Shown: piece after piece, positions 51,291 to 64,000 of the stretch | Layout of the letters: each line of letters opens with the position of its first letter | How positions within the stretch are numbered: position 1 is the stretch's first letter | NCBI RefSeq assembly: GCF_051401765.1 | Contig: NC_135064.1 | Span: 28,990,001 to 29,054,000, forward strand | From: Calliopsis andreniformis | Lineage: Eukaryota; Arthropoda; Insecta; Hymenoptera; Andrenidae | Reading direction: 5' to 3' | DNA length: 64,000 nt | Notes under the pieces: generated by a model | Databases searched by the model: none | Seen by the model: only the letters and a program-made list of their open reading frames with translations | What the model was told of the DNA's origin: nothing | Position numbers and translations under genes: made by a program

Positions 51291-54200
51291 CGTCTGAATG
51301 CGTTGAATGCGACTGCTTCAATGTTTCAACATGGAAATTGTTCCAATTTCTAAGCATGATATTTTTCAAATTTCTACCATATCAGATGATCCATTTTGCT
51401 ATTTGCATTTTTCCTTTTTTCTTTTTCATAGAAAAAATGAAAAATTTGTTATTAGTGGTACGGGCATTTCTGTTTGCCTCTTTTCGCTGTCCGTGTCCGC
51501 CCCGTTTGTTTCTTCATCGAAATTCGTTCCCGTTTGTTTTACCTTTAATTCATTTTGCTCGTTACACGTTGCGTGCGCGCGCGCCATGTACATAAATCTT
51601 CAGCGTGTCGCGAATTTTCTCTTTTTCCCCTTTGGCAGTCTTTATTCGCGTATGCACGTCGCCGATCAACCACGCGCGAATAAACTTTGAAAATTGCTGC
51701 GATCGGCGCCTCTCGAGAATAGACAATAAATACAAATACTCTTCGTCTCTTTCTCTCTCCTCTCTCTCAACATGCTTTCCATTTTTTCAACAAGTTCATA
51801 AATACCCGCGAACGATCGATTGTGTTTCTACCTTTCTCGTTACGCTGTTTTGCGAATTAACATAAATTTACTGTTGTATAGTTTATAGTTACAGCAGTAT
51901 GTAGTTCACAATATTTTACTGTTTTATCATCGACGACTTTTACTTTAAGACTTTTACTCTAGGTAAGTATTCAGTTCTTAAAAGGTCGTTAATTGAGAAT
52001 ATTCAGGGATTAAAGACAGATTTGATTGCTATGAAATAGAAATTTTCTACTATTCGCGTAACTTTTATGTATGTTGTCTCGCTCGCTTTCGCTGGAACGC
52101 CACTTTGCTTGATACGATAATTGCCCATTTCAGGAATCCCATGTTGCATGAGTGCGATTCTGAGAGCGTCATTCGATGGAAACGGTTACCACGTGGGGCA
52201 ATTTTCTTTGCGCACGAGTCGCGTAAGAAAAATACCTGTTGCAACAGAATTAATTGTAGCCAAGCGATTATGCGATCGAAACGTTGTTTTAGAATAAGTA
52301 CGACTTGCAACAAACACGTTCAACGCTAAGCGTAACGTATGAACATTTCTTATTTCTTTTAAAAAATTAATATCATCGACAGACATTCTCTATGATATTC
52401 TTCTTGTTGCTTCTTATTCTTCTTTATATAGATAATGATTATTCATGTCTAGAGAAACCTATTTCTCCAATGGCATTTCATCTCTTCGTGTCTTCTCGAG
52501 TTCGCAAACATTTATTTCCATTGAATTCCTGATTTTTCTCTGAAACCCTCGAAGGTTTTTTTACACCGCTCCTGACTCTTCTTACGTTTAATACCATCGC
52601 GTCTTTTGCTTCCTTTCTATTCGCTTGTTATCGAAGACGGTTTAATACTATAGGTAGAGTGATGAAAATAGATTCCTCGCATTTGAAAAGTTTTAGGATA
52701 ATTCCAGTAGGTACGAATAGAATATTGCGCTATCTGCTGGATCGACGTTTTCATGTTGATAAATGGTAGCGCAAAGGCGGATCTAAAGTTAGGAGGTAAT
52801 ACGTTACGACGCTGCGCTGCGCCGCCGTAGCGCATCGAAAAGGGTTAAAGCGATGTCACAAAGAAATTGGAAGGTATTCGTTTGAAAGTGCATCGTGACG
52901 TTGCTGCATCGTGTAGATACCATCATTTCGTTTCAATATAATAGTCTATATATGTATCAAAGGACCTGGCATATATTCTTACTATCCGATGAAATACCTA
53001 CCTTTACTATTTCTGCCCTTGATAAAGGTGCTCTAAAACAGTTTCCAGGAGTCGAGAAGATTCAGAAGGCGCGTAGAATTACTAGCTCGCTCCTTTTCTC
53101 TTGCCTGTTTCAATGAAACGCTCTCCATTTCAAAAGCCATTCAAGAGAGGGTATCAAAGTAAGAAGATTTGAGTGGAAACTTTTTATAAGAAACTTTCCT
53201 TCTTTGGACTTCTTTTCCACCTTTTAAATTGAAAGGCTGATAAGAAGTTATCAAAACTTGGTCTTGTTTCGTTCAGCTAAATTGCTCGCATCGGAAATTA
53301 TAAACTGTTCAGGAAGCCAGTTCTTACCTCATAAGCAACATTTTCTTTATTTCATTCTGAGTTAAAAGTATTGTATAGGTATCTAATAGATACCGAGCAT
53401 AAAATGTTGAACATTTCAGTCGATAGAAATTTCGAGCGTTTTAACTGTCCACGGAAGATCCATGATCTGAGAATTGGCTTTCTTAATAATAAGCATCTGG
53501 TAGCTATTCTCGCGGTCTACGAACTCGTTCGCGTGGGTTGACCATCCATGGATTTTAGAATCGATACGACCTTCGGTTACAGCAGCTATGCAGAATCAAC
53601 TGGAGCACGTTTCCTATGCGCTCCTATGATACTTGAAATTACTTCAAACGTATCAATAAGAGCGGAATTAAATAACTATTACAAATTCTCTAGGAAATGA
53701 GAGATAAAGCAAGTGTTGCATACAAATTAACGTCAACTTATTTAATTGATTAAAGATGGTGATTTCTAAGACATAAGGAAATAACATCGATTTTCGTTTG
53801 ATTGATTTCTAAAAGTAGTTAGCGACACGAAAAAAAGTATAGAAGAACGGCGTGAGTTGGTTCGCGAGTTGGATTGTAGATACCTAAAATGGCGTGCAAA
53901 GACTTGATCAAACGCAACTGATCCCAGAAGTAAGATTCATTTTCTCTCGTCCGTGTGACAAACGATCGACCATAACGTCGAATTAACTTCTAACTGGTCG
54001 GCATACGTTTGGTTGAGTCTACCCAACCGTATCCGCCAGGATGCATTGAATCCGTCATGCTGCTCGCAACGTATGTACCTACCTATACTACTCGATAGTA
54101 ATCAATCGTCTGTAAAATACTTGCAAGTAGGGTAACCCAGTTTAGTCGCGAACTTACCCAACTTTTTTGCGCGTTGCCCTGTGTCACATCCAGACACAAT

Positions 54201-57109
54201 ATACGCGTGCTTCTATGTTTTTTACCTGACATCCTTCGTTGAACTCTAGTGCCCCGAAATTGTTATGGTAGGTATCTAATTGTGCATTTACTTTGAGAAA
54301 TGAAAAACTGCTATTTAGTGCATGGAAGAAGTTCACTAGAAGCTTGTGTTGGAAATAATGGAGCTCATACATAAATCCGCCATTATTATAGTTTTCTCGG
54401 AGTCATGAAATGTCAGCTTTATAATTGCCAGGGTCTGTAAACCGAAGGATTTTAATGCTTTATTAGATATATAATAGGGAATTGCAAATGACGAGATAGG
54501 TCGTAAAGAGATGTCCGTAGATGCGAGCGATCCGTGAAAAGGAGCCAGCGTTATCTACGTTCGTTTAGCTACACGTCTACGCGCTTGAAACGACCAATAG
54601 GTTCTTACTTTTGAACATAGCGACAGGATTTTGTATTTTATTGGTCGTAAGTCTCGATTCGACCAACCGAAGCACCAAATGGAAGTTTCACTTGTTGATA
54701 ATACAATTACGTGGTGAGATGTAAGATCACTTGCGCTAAGACCTAAAGAATTTCTATCAAATGCTACCTAAACTTCTATAACCGTATCATCTCTTTTTAA
54801 ATCATTTATTAACCCGCATAAACACTTTTTTCTTTTCAGTCGTTTCGCAATTTCACATGTTTCAAATATTTATTGCGTCGCGTCTGTGAACTAGAACAGT
54901 CACATATCACGTACAGCCGTCAATTGAATTCCAGTGCAATTTATCTTTGTCAGTCTTGGCAGCATTCCTTATTATTTTTATTTACTTTTCGACGGAGGAT
55001 CTTTCGTGTTCCTTATGGCAGCTTGCGCATTTTGCAATCATTACCATCTACATGTTTAGGTATAAGCGTTTTGTGGAAATATCTCGTTGAAAATTCATCA
55101 AGTGTAATATTTCTATCCTTGTTAACACAGAATGTGTAACTGTATACTTTTTTGTTGATCATCCTCGAGTTCAGGTTCTCCTGACAGACAGACGCTCTTG
55201 GTAGACGGTACCGTCGATCCTGGCAATTTCAAGGTCTCCCTTTTCCTTCATCGTTCAACTTACAGCCTTAATTATTTTCCGGGCAATGACCGGTTGTCAT
55301 CGACAGCCGCAGTGACGAGCGCAAACGGACCACCCCGAAGCTTTTACCGTCCAGCTTGGGATATCCAGCATCCAGCCGCAATTCCCCTTTTTCTCCTACT
55401 CTTTCATTCGACAGAGACAGTGAAGTAAAACTGGAGCGGGTTTTACGCTGCTCTGTTACCGGATTACGTAAATGGGATGCGTCGAGTGGCAGTCGGTCTT
55501 TTTGTTTGCAATAAATCACCACGACCGCCTAGGGCTTCGAGTGGCGAGGACGCGAAAGCGAGAGGTGCAGTTAATTTGATGCACCGATGACATTTTTCCA
55601 TGTCGCTGATAATGTCGAAGTGTTTTTGTACCATGAGAAACTAAATCGAAGTTAGCTCGTCGGTGCGACAAAACAGTTCGGTTGAAATCTGGAAAATCAT
55701 GTCTATCGATACGAAATCATTTTTAACCTTACGACAACCTTACTGTTTTACAAGAAAAAGACTCGAACGTTAATCAAATAGCTATAAGCGAAAGTTTGCG
55801 ATTGGGTGATTGGAAAAAGTCGCACGGGCATATATAGCAATCGCGTCGAAAAACAGTTGAGCGAAAAGACGGCCAAAAAGTCAACTAAAATTGACTTATC
55901 AGGCTCGATCCGGCGACAGATTGACTCCATATTTGGATCGATTCGAGCATAGCCATAGGAAGGCTCCTGCACGTGTCTGATCTACCGGGTGACACGGTCT
56001 TGTAAACTCAAACTTGTTTATCGTTTTCATCCGTCAAATTCTCTCATAGAGTAGAAGCGTTCCCATTTCTCATTCCCTTTTCTGAACGAAATCGAATTAT
56101 CTATCCGTGCCGTCGGAATTACGGTTAAATATTCACACACTTCTCTGTTCCCATATAATTACGATTCAATTTCCATTTCTGTGTGGAATTTAGTTGCCAC
56201 TAGTATCAAAGAGCAATATACCGAGAAGTATTACGGTATAGAAGGATAGTTAAAGGATATGTTAATTGTTATAACAGATGAAAGAATTATTTTGAATTGC
56301 CCGGTATATGGACACTCAGGAGACGAGACACGGTGAATCGTTCGTCACTCCAAATTTACTTGCCATTTCGAGATCGTGAGTCCTTAAAAGGATTATGGGT
56401 CGCTTTGTAATGCTGACATCACTCCTGCTTCGTATGTGTACGTGACTATTTTCGTTTCGCACAATTAAGAATTCAATGGATGCGATCGATGTTTTATACG
56501 AATTCAAATCGTGCAGAGAAGCAAAATTTTGGACGAAAATGTAGTCGATTGGTAGTACGGACTCAAACAAACATCCAAATCATGTTTTTTAACCCGACAA
56601 TTCAACAAGAATAGAATGAACTGTCATTAAACTCTGACAATTGCGTAATGAAATTTCTTCGGTAACGTACGCATCACTTGTCGTTTCAAATCGAACAGAA
56701 TGCAACAAGTGTACTTCAAATGATTGCCAGTACCCGTAACTGAGCGTAAAATTGAACGAGCATCGATGTCGATAATGGGAATAGTAATGCCGCGCAGTGT
56801 CGCTCTTAGCTTTATCGAGCTACGTCGATCCATGAAACCTATAATCGTTTACCGTGCTCTTTATATTTTAAGTTTTCTTTTCTATTTACTTCGCGATGTT
56901 CTTCGAACTGGCCATGCTAACAGGTATCGCGATCGCTATTGTCACGAAATTCTGACGCTGAGGAATTTTCTGTAATTATCCCCGTTAACTACTCTATCAT
57001 CTATATTTTCAATTGAAATTGTAATCTGAAGATATCTGCATGGTGAATTGGAAACAAGTGCGCGAAGATTTCGTTGTTCCGCAACGTCAGACTACTTCAG
57101 GAAGTGCGC

Positions 57110-60100
57110 ATGATAAAGAAGTCTGTGATGAACGGATTCCAAGCAGTTTTCACGTTTCTCGGTATCATTGTACTCACGGACGGAGATCTACTCGAATATT
57201 ATGCCCATAGACCAGGGTCCGTGTATCATGGTAGGTGAGTGCATTCGTGGATGATTGGGATTATTATGAATTATCTGCCGACAATTTCGGTACGCTAAAC
57301 GTCTGTGACCATTGTTTAGTTCGTCTGCTCGTTTCCCTGAACTCAACTTGACTCTTTACAACCCTATCAAGACAACACAAACTCCTTATTTCGATGACTT
57401 ATATGTACTATGATACCTTTTCGTGCAAATTGTTTGATTTCGTTGAAAAGCATAATGATCTCGTTACGTTTCTTTATTTAAGCAAAACGAGGCAAAGATC
57501 GCGCGTTTTTGGCGTATAGCGTAAGAAAAACGACGAACTGTCTAAAATTTCGTTGGCCAAGAGATAAGTTTCGTGTACCTCAATCAAGTTGAATGTCAGC
57601 TGGAGCGATTGTGGTTGTATAATAAAACCGAGACGTCGTTGAACGACGAACACGAGTAAGTTCGAAATTTTTCTGCGCAAAGTCGCGGGAGTTAAATTAA
57701 GGACAAGCCACTGCGGTACGGTTGAAAGAAATTGCTACGGTTCTCTAACAAACATCCTTCGAGTTGGGTCCGCAGCGCGGCGGAGGGAAACGTGCAACCG
57801 CAAGCAAGGGGTATTGCGTTCAGAAAAGAGCGGCAGCGCGAAATTCTCGTGGCGAGGATCGTAAGGAGGGTCCCTTAATCAAACCTCCTCTTTTCTTCTC
57901 GGCGCTCGCCGGTCCAGGTATACGAGAGACATCCACGAGCCGGAATTCCTGATACCGAGACGAGTGCTCGAGGATGGCAGCTTCGACACTTATTCCCTGC
58001 CGAATTTCTACGACCGGCGGGAGTTGAACGAGCGCAAAAAGAGGTCGACGGAGGGAGAGGCTGAGAGCGATAAATTGCACCTGGTGCTACCTTTCAATGG
58101 AATCGAGCACCACGTCGAGCTTACTCCGTACCACGAATTCATTTCGCCCGACATGGTGATCGAGACACGGGGCGCCGGTCTAAGGTCCAACCTGAACGAG
58201 GCGCTGCGATTCAAGAGGGCCCCGGATTTACAGTGCCATTATCGAGGCTTTGTCAGGGGTCACCACGGATCTAGAGCTGCTCTATCTTTGTGCGACGGCG
58301 TGGTTCGTATGCCTCCCTTTTCTTCCTTCCAACTTTTCTCGCCAGAACCACCGATTCTTTTGCGAGTGAAGATAAACAATGAAATTATGGAACAGAGGGA
58401 AAATACGATTATGCGGTTAGCATCGATGTATTGGAATCCAACGCGATCGAAGTGAGAGAATAAATTTTTAGAGGAGCTTTACCCCGTTGCTCCATTTGCA
58501 AAGATCGCGAACGAGCGAGATTAATTAGAATCGATCATTCGTTCGGGTAAGTCCGCAAAGGGGCTTTCCGCAATTGAACTCTCAACCAAACGAGATGCTG
58601 ATGAAACGACAGCACCGTCTCGTTGACAACGAGGCTATTGCCACGGTTATGCGCGCGCCTCTCCTCGAGGCTAATCAAGCCTCTTATTACGCACTTAACC
58701 GCATGCAAATTAATATAATGTATTTGCATATAGATCGACGCGTTCCTTGGCGATGTCGTCGGATTCAGCGCGCGAATCTGCTCGTAAATTTCGGATCGAA
58801 ACGAGCCGACGCGACATCGTGCCCACGCGACCGTTCGATCGTCACTCGAAACACCGGAATATTTCGAATAATTTGCTGGCAGCCTTTCGAGAATTGAAAC
58901 GAGAAATAGTGCCGCCATGGCACACCAGCCGGTTGGCTTTCAGCTTGACGCAATTGCCGTCGCGGGTTGCGAGACGCGATCTACATAATCTCCTCCTCCT
59001 TCGATCAGCGATCGATTCTAGTCGTCACGGGGCATGGGGGTTCGTTGAAGACAACGAAGAAGCGAGTTACTTAACAGGTAGTCTGAGTCGTGCATTGCTT
59101 GGTATATTATGCGCGCACCATCGTTGTTCCTTGGAGCACGATCGCTTGTAGGAAGGATAACTGAAACAGGGTCAAACTGCCGCGTGTAGTATTATTGAAT
59201 CGGTAAATTTTGTTGAATATCGCAACGTGTGCAAACCTATGCCAGGATAGACCGCAATTTACAGCGAATTAGAGAGTACGCTGGCTTGTTTGCAGACGGG
59301 GAGGAAGAACCATGAAGCATTTTGAATTATACTGCGTTGGTTCTAGTTGCAATAAATGTTGCAACCGTAACCGATCCCCGTAATTGGGATCGTTGAATTG
59401 TAATTTCCGAGCGGATTCCGTGATTCGCCGGGAAATTCGGTACGGATTCGACCTTTAAACGAGCAAGGGAGTGCGAGGGTAGGCTAAAGAGGGGATATTA
59501 GGTTGCATCAAAGCGTAATAGTTACGGAAACGCCACGCACCGTTGTGCAAATTGATGCCTGTCGAGAAAGCGAAACTCCAATTACAAGTTCGGCATCGCT
59601 CGAATTGCTCTTCGTAATTGCATCTGATGGATTTTCTTTGTCGGGGCCGCGTCCATCCGATATCTTCTTTATAATACCGTTGATTAATGAGGGGCCAATA
59701 AGAAGTGCGTGGATCGCGTGCAGGTCGGCTACGTGCACACTAATCATGGTCGGTACTTCATCGAGCCGGTGGGCGAATCCGAGCCGGAATCGGATGGTCA
59801 ACACGTTCACGTCGCCTATAAACGGAACGCTTTACACGAAAACGACGGGAACCACAATCAATCACCGAGAAAGCATTGCGGAGCTAACGGTTAGTGTGAC
59901 AAATCTCCTTTACAAGGTTCGTGTTGTTTCGACCATCACGGTTCGCGTCACGTTCTTTTCCAATTCCGTCTTTTTCTCTCTGAATGGATAGTCAACTGGG
60001 AAGCCTCGTGGGCGGAACAATTGGCCAAGCGAGAGAAACGTCTGCAAGAAGAGGGTAAATTCGCGATAGGGAAGCGGGCAAATATTGGCATGTCTGGAAC

Positions 60101-63100
60101 GCATAGTATACATCGCTACATAGAGATTGGATTAGTTGCTGACAGAAAGTTCCTCGACTTTCACAACAACACGAATTACGAGCAGTTTCTATTGACGGTC
60201 ATGAACATGGTGTCGGACTATTATCACGACAGATCTGTCGGCAATCAGATAGACATCGTTGTCGTTCGCATGATCTACCTAGAGAAGGAGAAGGAAGAGG
60301 TAATAGGAAGCCAATGAAACGGTGCACTGTCAACGTATCAACCTTCAAATATTTCATCAAAGTCGTTTTTTTGTAGATAGATTTACTCATTAGTCCTGTT
60401 GCCGAAGATACGCTTCAAAGTTTTGCCAAGTGGTGCGAGAAAATGAACCCAAAGGAACACGATCATCCCAATCACTTTGACATATGCGTTCTCGTAACCA
60501 GGTGCAGCTTTCCCTCGAATTTCAATCATGCAATACAGATTATACTGACTTGTATCTTTTAGACATGACATTTGTTCGAAGGACGACACAGGCTGCGATC
60601 TGATGGGCTTGGCTTACGTGGCGACTGCGTGTGATTCCACGAAAGCAGCGTGCATCAACGAAGAAGAAGGTCTGCTGCTTGGAATCGTAATTGCCCACGA
60701 AGTTGGTCACGTGTACTGTCCATGCACGTTCTTTTGCTAAGCTTAATCCTTTCGCTGCTATCGGTGCATTGGGGCGTTCAATAAACTTGCTTCTTTTGCG
60801 TCGCCATCTTTTACGACCATTTAACGGTCTATTCTTATCGTAAAAGAGTCAAATAATACCTTTAGAATGAAAATTATATCTAATCTCACCTTACGACTAG
60901 TCTTTTTAGCAGTGAGGAGGTTAATCAAAGCAGTACAGTATCAGGTAGAGTCTGTCGTACAAGAGCATACACTCGATACGACAGACGATACAATCGCAAA
61001 ATCTCTTAAGTCTTAAACTGTATGTAGCAGTGGTACATATGCGTATGTAGTAAGAATATAACGTTTCGCATGCGAACAAATTTAAGATAGTTTCGAAGAA
61101 TTTCGAGGTGAGAAATTATTAATGCGTTATATATCTCATAATACGTTATTTTCAGAATGGGTTGTAATCACGACAGTGCTGAGCAAAACCAGACTACAGG
61201 TTGCAAACCTCAAGACAAAGATGGAAGTTACTTCGTTATGTCTCCCATTGTCGATATTTTTACGATCAGGTGGTCACCATGTAGCAGGAAATACATAAAT
61301 AACCTTCTCGAGTACGTTATTTGCGTTCCGTTTGGTTCGGGTGTTTTCGGCAACTGAAGTTCTTGCAATCGAATCGTTAGGACCGGCTTGGGTGAATGCT
61401 TAAACGATAATCCGAAGAAACCGTCGGAAAAGTTCACTTTGCCGAACATGCTCCCTGGCGCAATGTACGACGCGAATTTTCAGTGCAGTATGATATATCC
61501 TGGATCGCGATTGTGCAAAAATCACTTGGTCAGCCTTTCAATATCCTTTTTATTATATTTCGAACATTATGACGGACTTGTAATTGGACTACGACAAATG
61601 CATTTCTAATAAATATTTCTTTTAGGACGAACTATGCAAACGAATGTGGTGTGAGACCAACCAAACTGGAATTGGGGGCTGTAATTCGAACGGAGCACCT
61701 CCGGCTGAAGGAACAAAGTGCGGCGAGAACAAGGTTCGTCGACCACTTTTCACTACTTTCCTCGAACAAAGATCCTTATATTTACTCACGATAGCGTTTG
61801 AAAAACCATTCGACGCTTTTCGTTCTTTGACGGTTCCGCTCGCTTCTCTTCTTCGCAAGAGATCACAGTGTAAAATACGAGACGTAAAAGGACAAACGAA
61901 ATGGAATAATTAGACATTTCTAGAGTGCGCTACAACTCGCACGAAATATGCACAAAGCGAATGATAGCGTAATGCGAATATGAGTGAGGAATGTGTCTAC
62001 AAACTGTCCGTATTTAGAGATGAATTTCATTCGTGAAAATAACATTTATATTATTTAATAAAATAATATTCCTTACACGAATATCATGCTACGCGCCACA
62101 CACTATCTTCTGTAAAGCCACGGTCAGTGAATAAAAATATGCGTCTGTTAAGTGGTGCATATTCAAGAAATGCGTGGATATGGGAAGTCGACCGGCTGCG
62201 GTGCACGGCGGTTGGGGTCCATGGGGCCCTATGAGTTCCTGTACCAGAACCTGTGGCGGTGGTGTGAAGTTTGCCGAGAGAGAATGTGATCACCCTGTAC
62301 CCGCAAACGGAGGCAGATATTGCATCGGTGAAAGAAGGAAACCCACTACTTGCAATACTCAAGTCAATTTCAAAGCTTTTCTTACCTTTCGTAGAGGTGA
62401 CCAGAGTACACAGCAATTATATCTAATGTATCATATTGATTCTTCTTAACTAACAGCCTTGCGATGTGAATAAACCACCATTTCGTGCAGTCCAGTGCTC
62501 GCTTTACGATAAGGTTACTGTACTAACGGATGGATTGTTGCACAAGTGGACACCGTTTTACGATGGTGATCTCGACCCGTGTGGTTTGTATTGCATCAAC
62601 GAAGAGAATAGTTTCGTTCGGCTCTCGCGACTAGCGAACGATTCAACCCCCTGCAAGCCTGGGACAAATTACATGTGTATAAGCGGTGCATGCAGGGTAA
62701 CAAGATTTTTTTCTTTCTATTTTTTCCCCATTTCTTCTTTGTCATTTAACAATTATTTAACGTGAAAAATTCTCTATAGTAATATCTAATTGTTTCCAAT
62801 AAATATTCTAACGTAAAGGCACAAGAACACTCACGTACCGATTATTTATGATTCAACTTGCGCTTTCGTAACACGAAACATCTCTCTCCCTGTTCATATT
62901 TTTGAATCGTTGGTAGTAAAGGCTATTAATAGCGGTATTGCAATTTTTTAAACTAAATAGCCACGAATTATATGTTGCTAAGGTCTAATTACATAGCAGC
63001 CGTAGCACGTAGACCCGATATCTGGCCACTCGTGTGAGTAATGCGACATCGATTAAGACCTTACCACGTCTTTATCTTACTTTGAGTTAAGCGAAATCTT

Positions 63101-64000
63101 AGAATTGCACTTTCAGCAACAAGCTTTATGACATAATCGTAAAGGGAATTTTTCCTCTCTTTATATTTAAATAAACATAATGCGACCGCTTTGAAATGTG
63201 TATGCGTTCTAGAAAGTTGGTTGTGATTGGGTACTGGATTCGGACGCTATCGAAGACAATTGTGGCATTTGCAAAGGTACTGGTGCAGATTGCAAATTAG
63301 TAGAAGGTGTCTTAGACGACAAATCGAAAAGACGTAAGTTGCGTTTCTTTTTCGCACAGTTCTTTCTAACTAATGCAGTTAATCTGAGTTTGTTTGAATC
63401 AGTGGAAGAAATCGTTGAATCGTTAAGATCTTAACGAAAGTGCAAATATTTCACTTTTTGTGTTAGACTTTAGAAAAATAGTGGTAGTCCCTAAGGGCGC
63501 TCGTTCCATACACGTAGTAGAGGAAACGCCATCGGAGAACACGATTGCTGTTAGACTGGAGAAAGATGAAAAAGCTTACTGCATAAACAACGCGACGTAA
63601 GTACTTTTATGGGTGAGTCATCATTTGTTCATTAGGTGACCACTTTTCATGAAACATGTAGAAACGAAATGAGGAGTGGCGACTACACTTGTGCAGATGC
63701 TATAGCGATATATTTGCATCCTGAGCCAAACAGAGAAGAGGTTCGAATAAAAGGGCCAATATCGCAAGACCTTCGATTCGAGGTATGTCCTATATCACGC
63801 AGTGGAAGTTATTTAACTCTTTTTCATTGAAATATCAGCTTAACATTAGCTTAAATAAATGTCACTTGAAACATTTCCTCTTGCGTTTTCTTTGCTACTT
63901 CCTACCTCCGAACGCATGAATTAATGGTTCATTAATTAACGATTCTAGTACATGGCATTTGATCCGAAATTTAACACTACTGTTCGTTATAAGTACTACG
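57110..64000 (+). CDS. Secreted ADAMTS metalloprotease (gene 2), partial at window end
   Basis: Second ADAMTS protease, head to head with gene 1. Exons: 57110-57234, 57918-58302, 59724-59889, 59992-60299, 60377-60501, 60563-60712, 61156-61311, 61381-61528, 61626-61733, 62153-62362, 62457-62696, 63213-63333, 63467-63596, 63662-63782, 63949 to beyond 64000. All junctions keep frame and give 848 aa so far. Signal peptide MIKKSVMNGFQAVFTFLGII (a second in-frame ATG lies at 57128), prodomain with CHYRGFVRGHHGSRAALSLC, likely cysteine switch Cys222 (KHCGAN), furin-like REKR, catalytic VADRKFLDF block, zinc site HEVGHVMGCNHD (415-426), Met-turn M448 (VMSP), disintegrin-like region, TSP1 from W578, Cys-rich KVGCDW, spacer. 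The C-terminal repeats lie outside the window. Four donors are weak (GTTCGT twice, GTCAGC, GTCAAT), but three sit at positions conserved with gene 1. Confidence 0.9.
57918..59889 (+). CDS. ADAMTS gene 2, exons 2-3: prodomain
   Basis: Exon 2 (57918-58302) begins YTRDIHEPEFLIPRRVLEDG and ends CDGV. Exon 3 (59724-59889) begins VGYVHTNHGRYFIEPV and ends at the cysteine-switch segment KHCGAN. The 1.4-kb intron between them shows no gene. Its donor is the weak GTG|GTTCGT, chosen because it keeps frame and matches gene 1. Confidence 0.85.
59992..61528 (+). CDS. ADAMTS gene 2, exons 4-8: catalytic domain and disintegrin-like start
   Basis: Exon 4 starts VNWEASWAEQLAKREKR and enters the protease. An extra intron, absent in gene 1, falls at VTR|HDIC. 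The zinc motif is split after HEVGH plus two bases, as in gene 1; the 443-bp intron there shows nothing else. Exon 8 carries LPGAMYDANFQCSM. Confidence 0.88.
61626..64000 (+). CDS. ADAMTS gene 2, exons 9-15: disintegrin-like, TSP1, Cys-rich, spacer (partial)
   Basis: Exon 10 holds WGPWGPMSSCTRTCGGG, exon 11 the Cys-rich part, exon 12 KVGCDWVLDSDAIEDNCGIC, exons 13-14 the spacer (FRKIVVVPKGARSIHV). Exon 15 begins YMAFDPKFNTTVRYKYY and runs off the window. Introns of 419 bp (61734-62152) and 516 bp (62697-63212) show no other feature. Confidence 0.87.

Larger units (their letters stand above)
44386..57109. other. Intergenic region between head-to-head ADAMTS genes
   Basis: 12.7 kb with no recognised protein gene. 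It contains a decamer repeat (45137-45174), GC-rich arrays (49861, 50206, 51271), a CpG-rich block with a possible promoter and noncoding exon (about 49.86-50.6 kb), a pyrimidine-rich tract (50640-51157), and otherwise AT-rich DNA. An 8-bp perfect stem with a 6-nt loop lies near 46619-46640. Promoters of both genes should lie here. Confidence 0.6.

Noticed and set aside
1..64000. CRISPR arrays, phage or bacterial defence systems
   Set aside because: The genes have introns and are animal families; no direct-repeat and spacer pattern is present.

Overview
The window looks like nuclear DNA of an insect, most likely a hymenopteran of the bee/wasp type. The base composition is AT-rich, with patches dense in CpG. 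Many introns are short (about 60-150 bp) and a few are very long. The proteins are animal-type: a PAK kinase, a branched-chain aminotransferase, a COX8-like subunit and ADAMTS proteases. The species assignment is inference; no marker gene fixes it.

Layout. (1) 143-1657, minus: an intronless Pak3-like kinase of 504 aa. (2) 4144-8588, plus: a six-exon branched-chain aminotransferase of 372 aa, divergent from the kinase. (3) 9852-10321, plus: a two-exon, 70-aa COX8-like protein. (4) 11489-44385, minus: a complete 16-exon secreted ADAMTS protease of 1210 aa, ending in a PLAC domain. Exons 4-16 are packed into 5.2 kb, while the signal-peptide and prodomain exons are separated by two introns of about 12 kb. 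(5) 44386-57109: an intergenic gap of 12.7 kb with GC-rich short repeats, a long polypyrimidine tract and a possible upstream promoter with a noncoding exon. (6) 57110 to the window end, plus: a second ADAMTS gene, 15 exons seen, cut by the window edge inside the spacer domain. All exon chains were assembled by hand from splice signals and reading frame, and every junction keeps phase.

How the parts relate. The two ADAMTS genes stand head to head and share nine exon junctions at the same protein position and phase, including the one that splits the zinc-binding motif. They are therefore probably duplicates, both closest by eye to the vertebrate ADAMTS7/12 type. Both should be secreted zinc endopeptidases made as zymogens and acting on extracellular matrix. 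The aminotransferase and the COX8-like protein are unrelated metabolic neighbours. No operon-like logic applies.

The least explained material lies in the long introns and the intergenic gap between about 18 and 52 kb: ten GC-rich tandem arrays, mostly built on pentamers such as CGCGG and GCGAC, and a pre-miRNA-like hairpin at 29531-29596.
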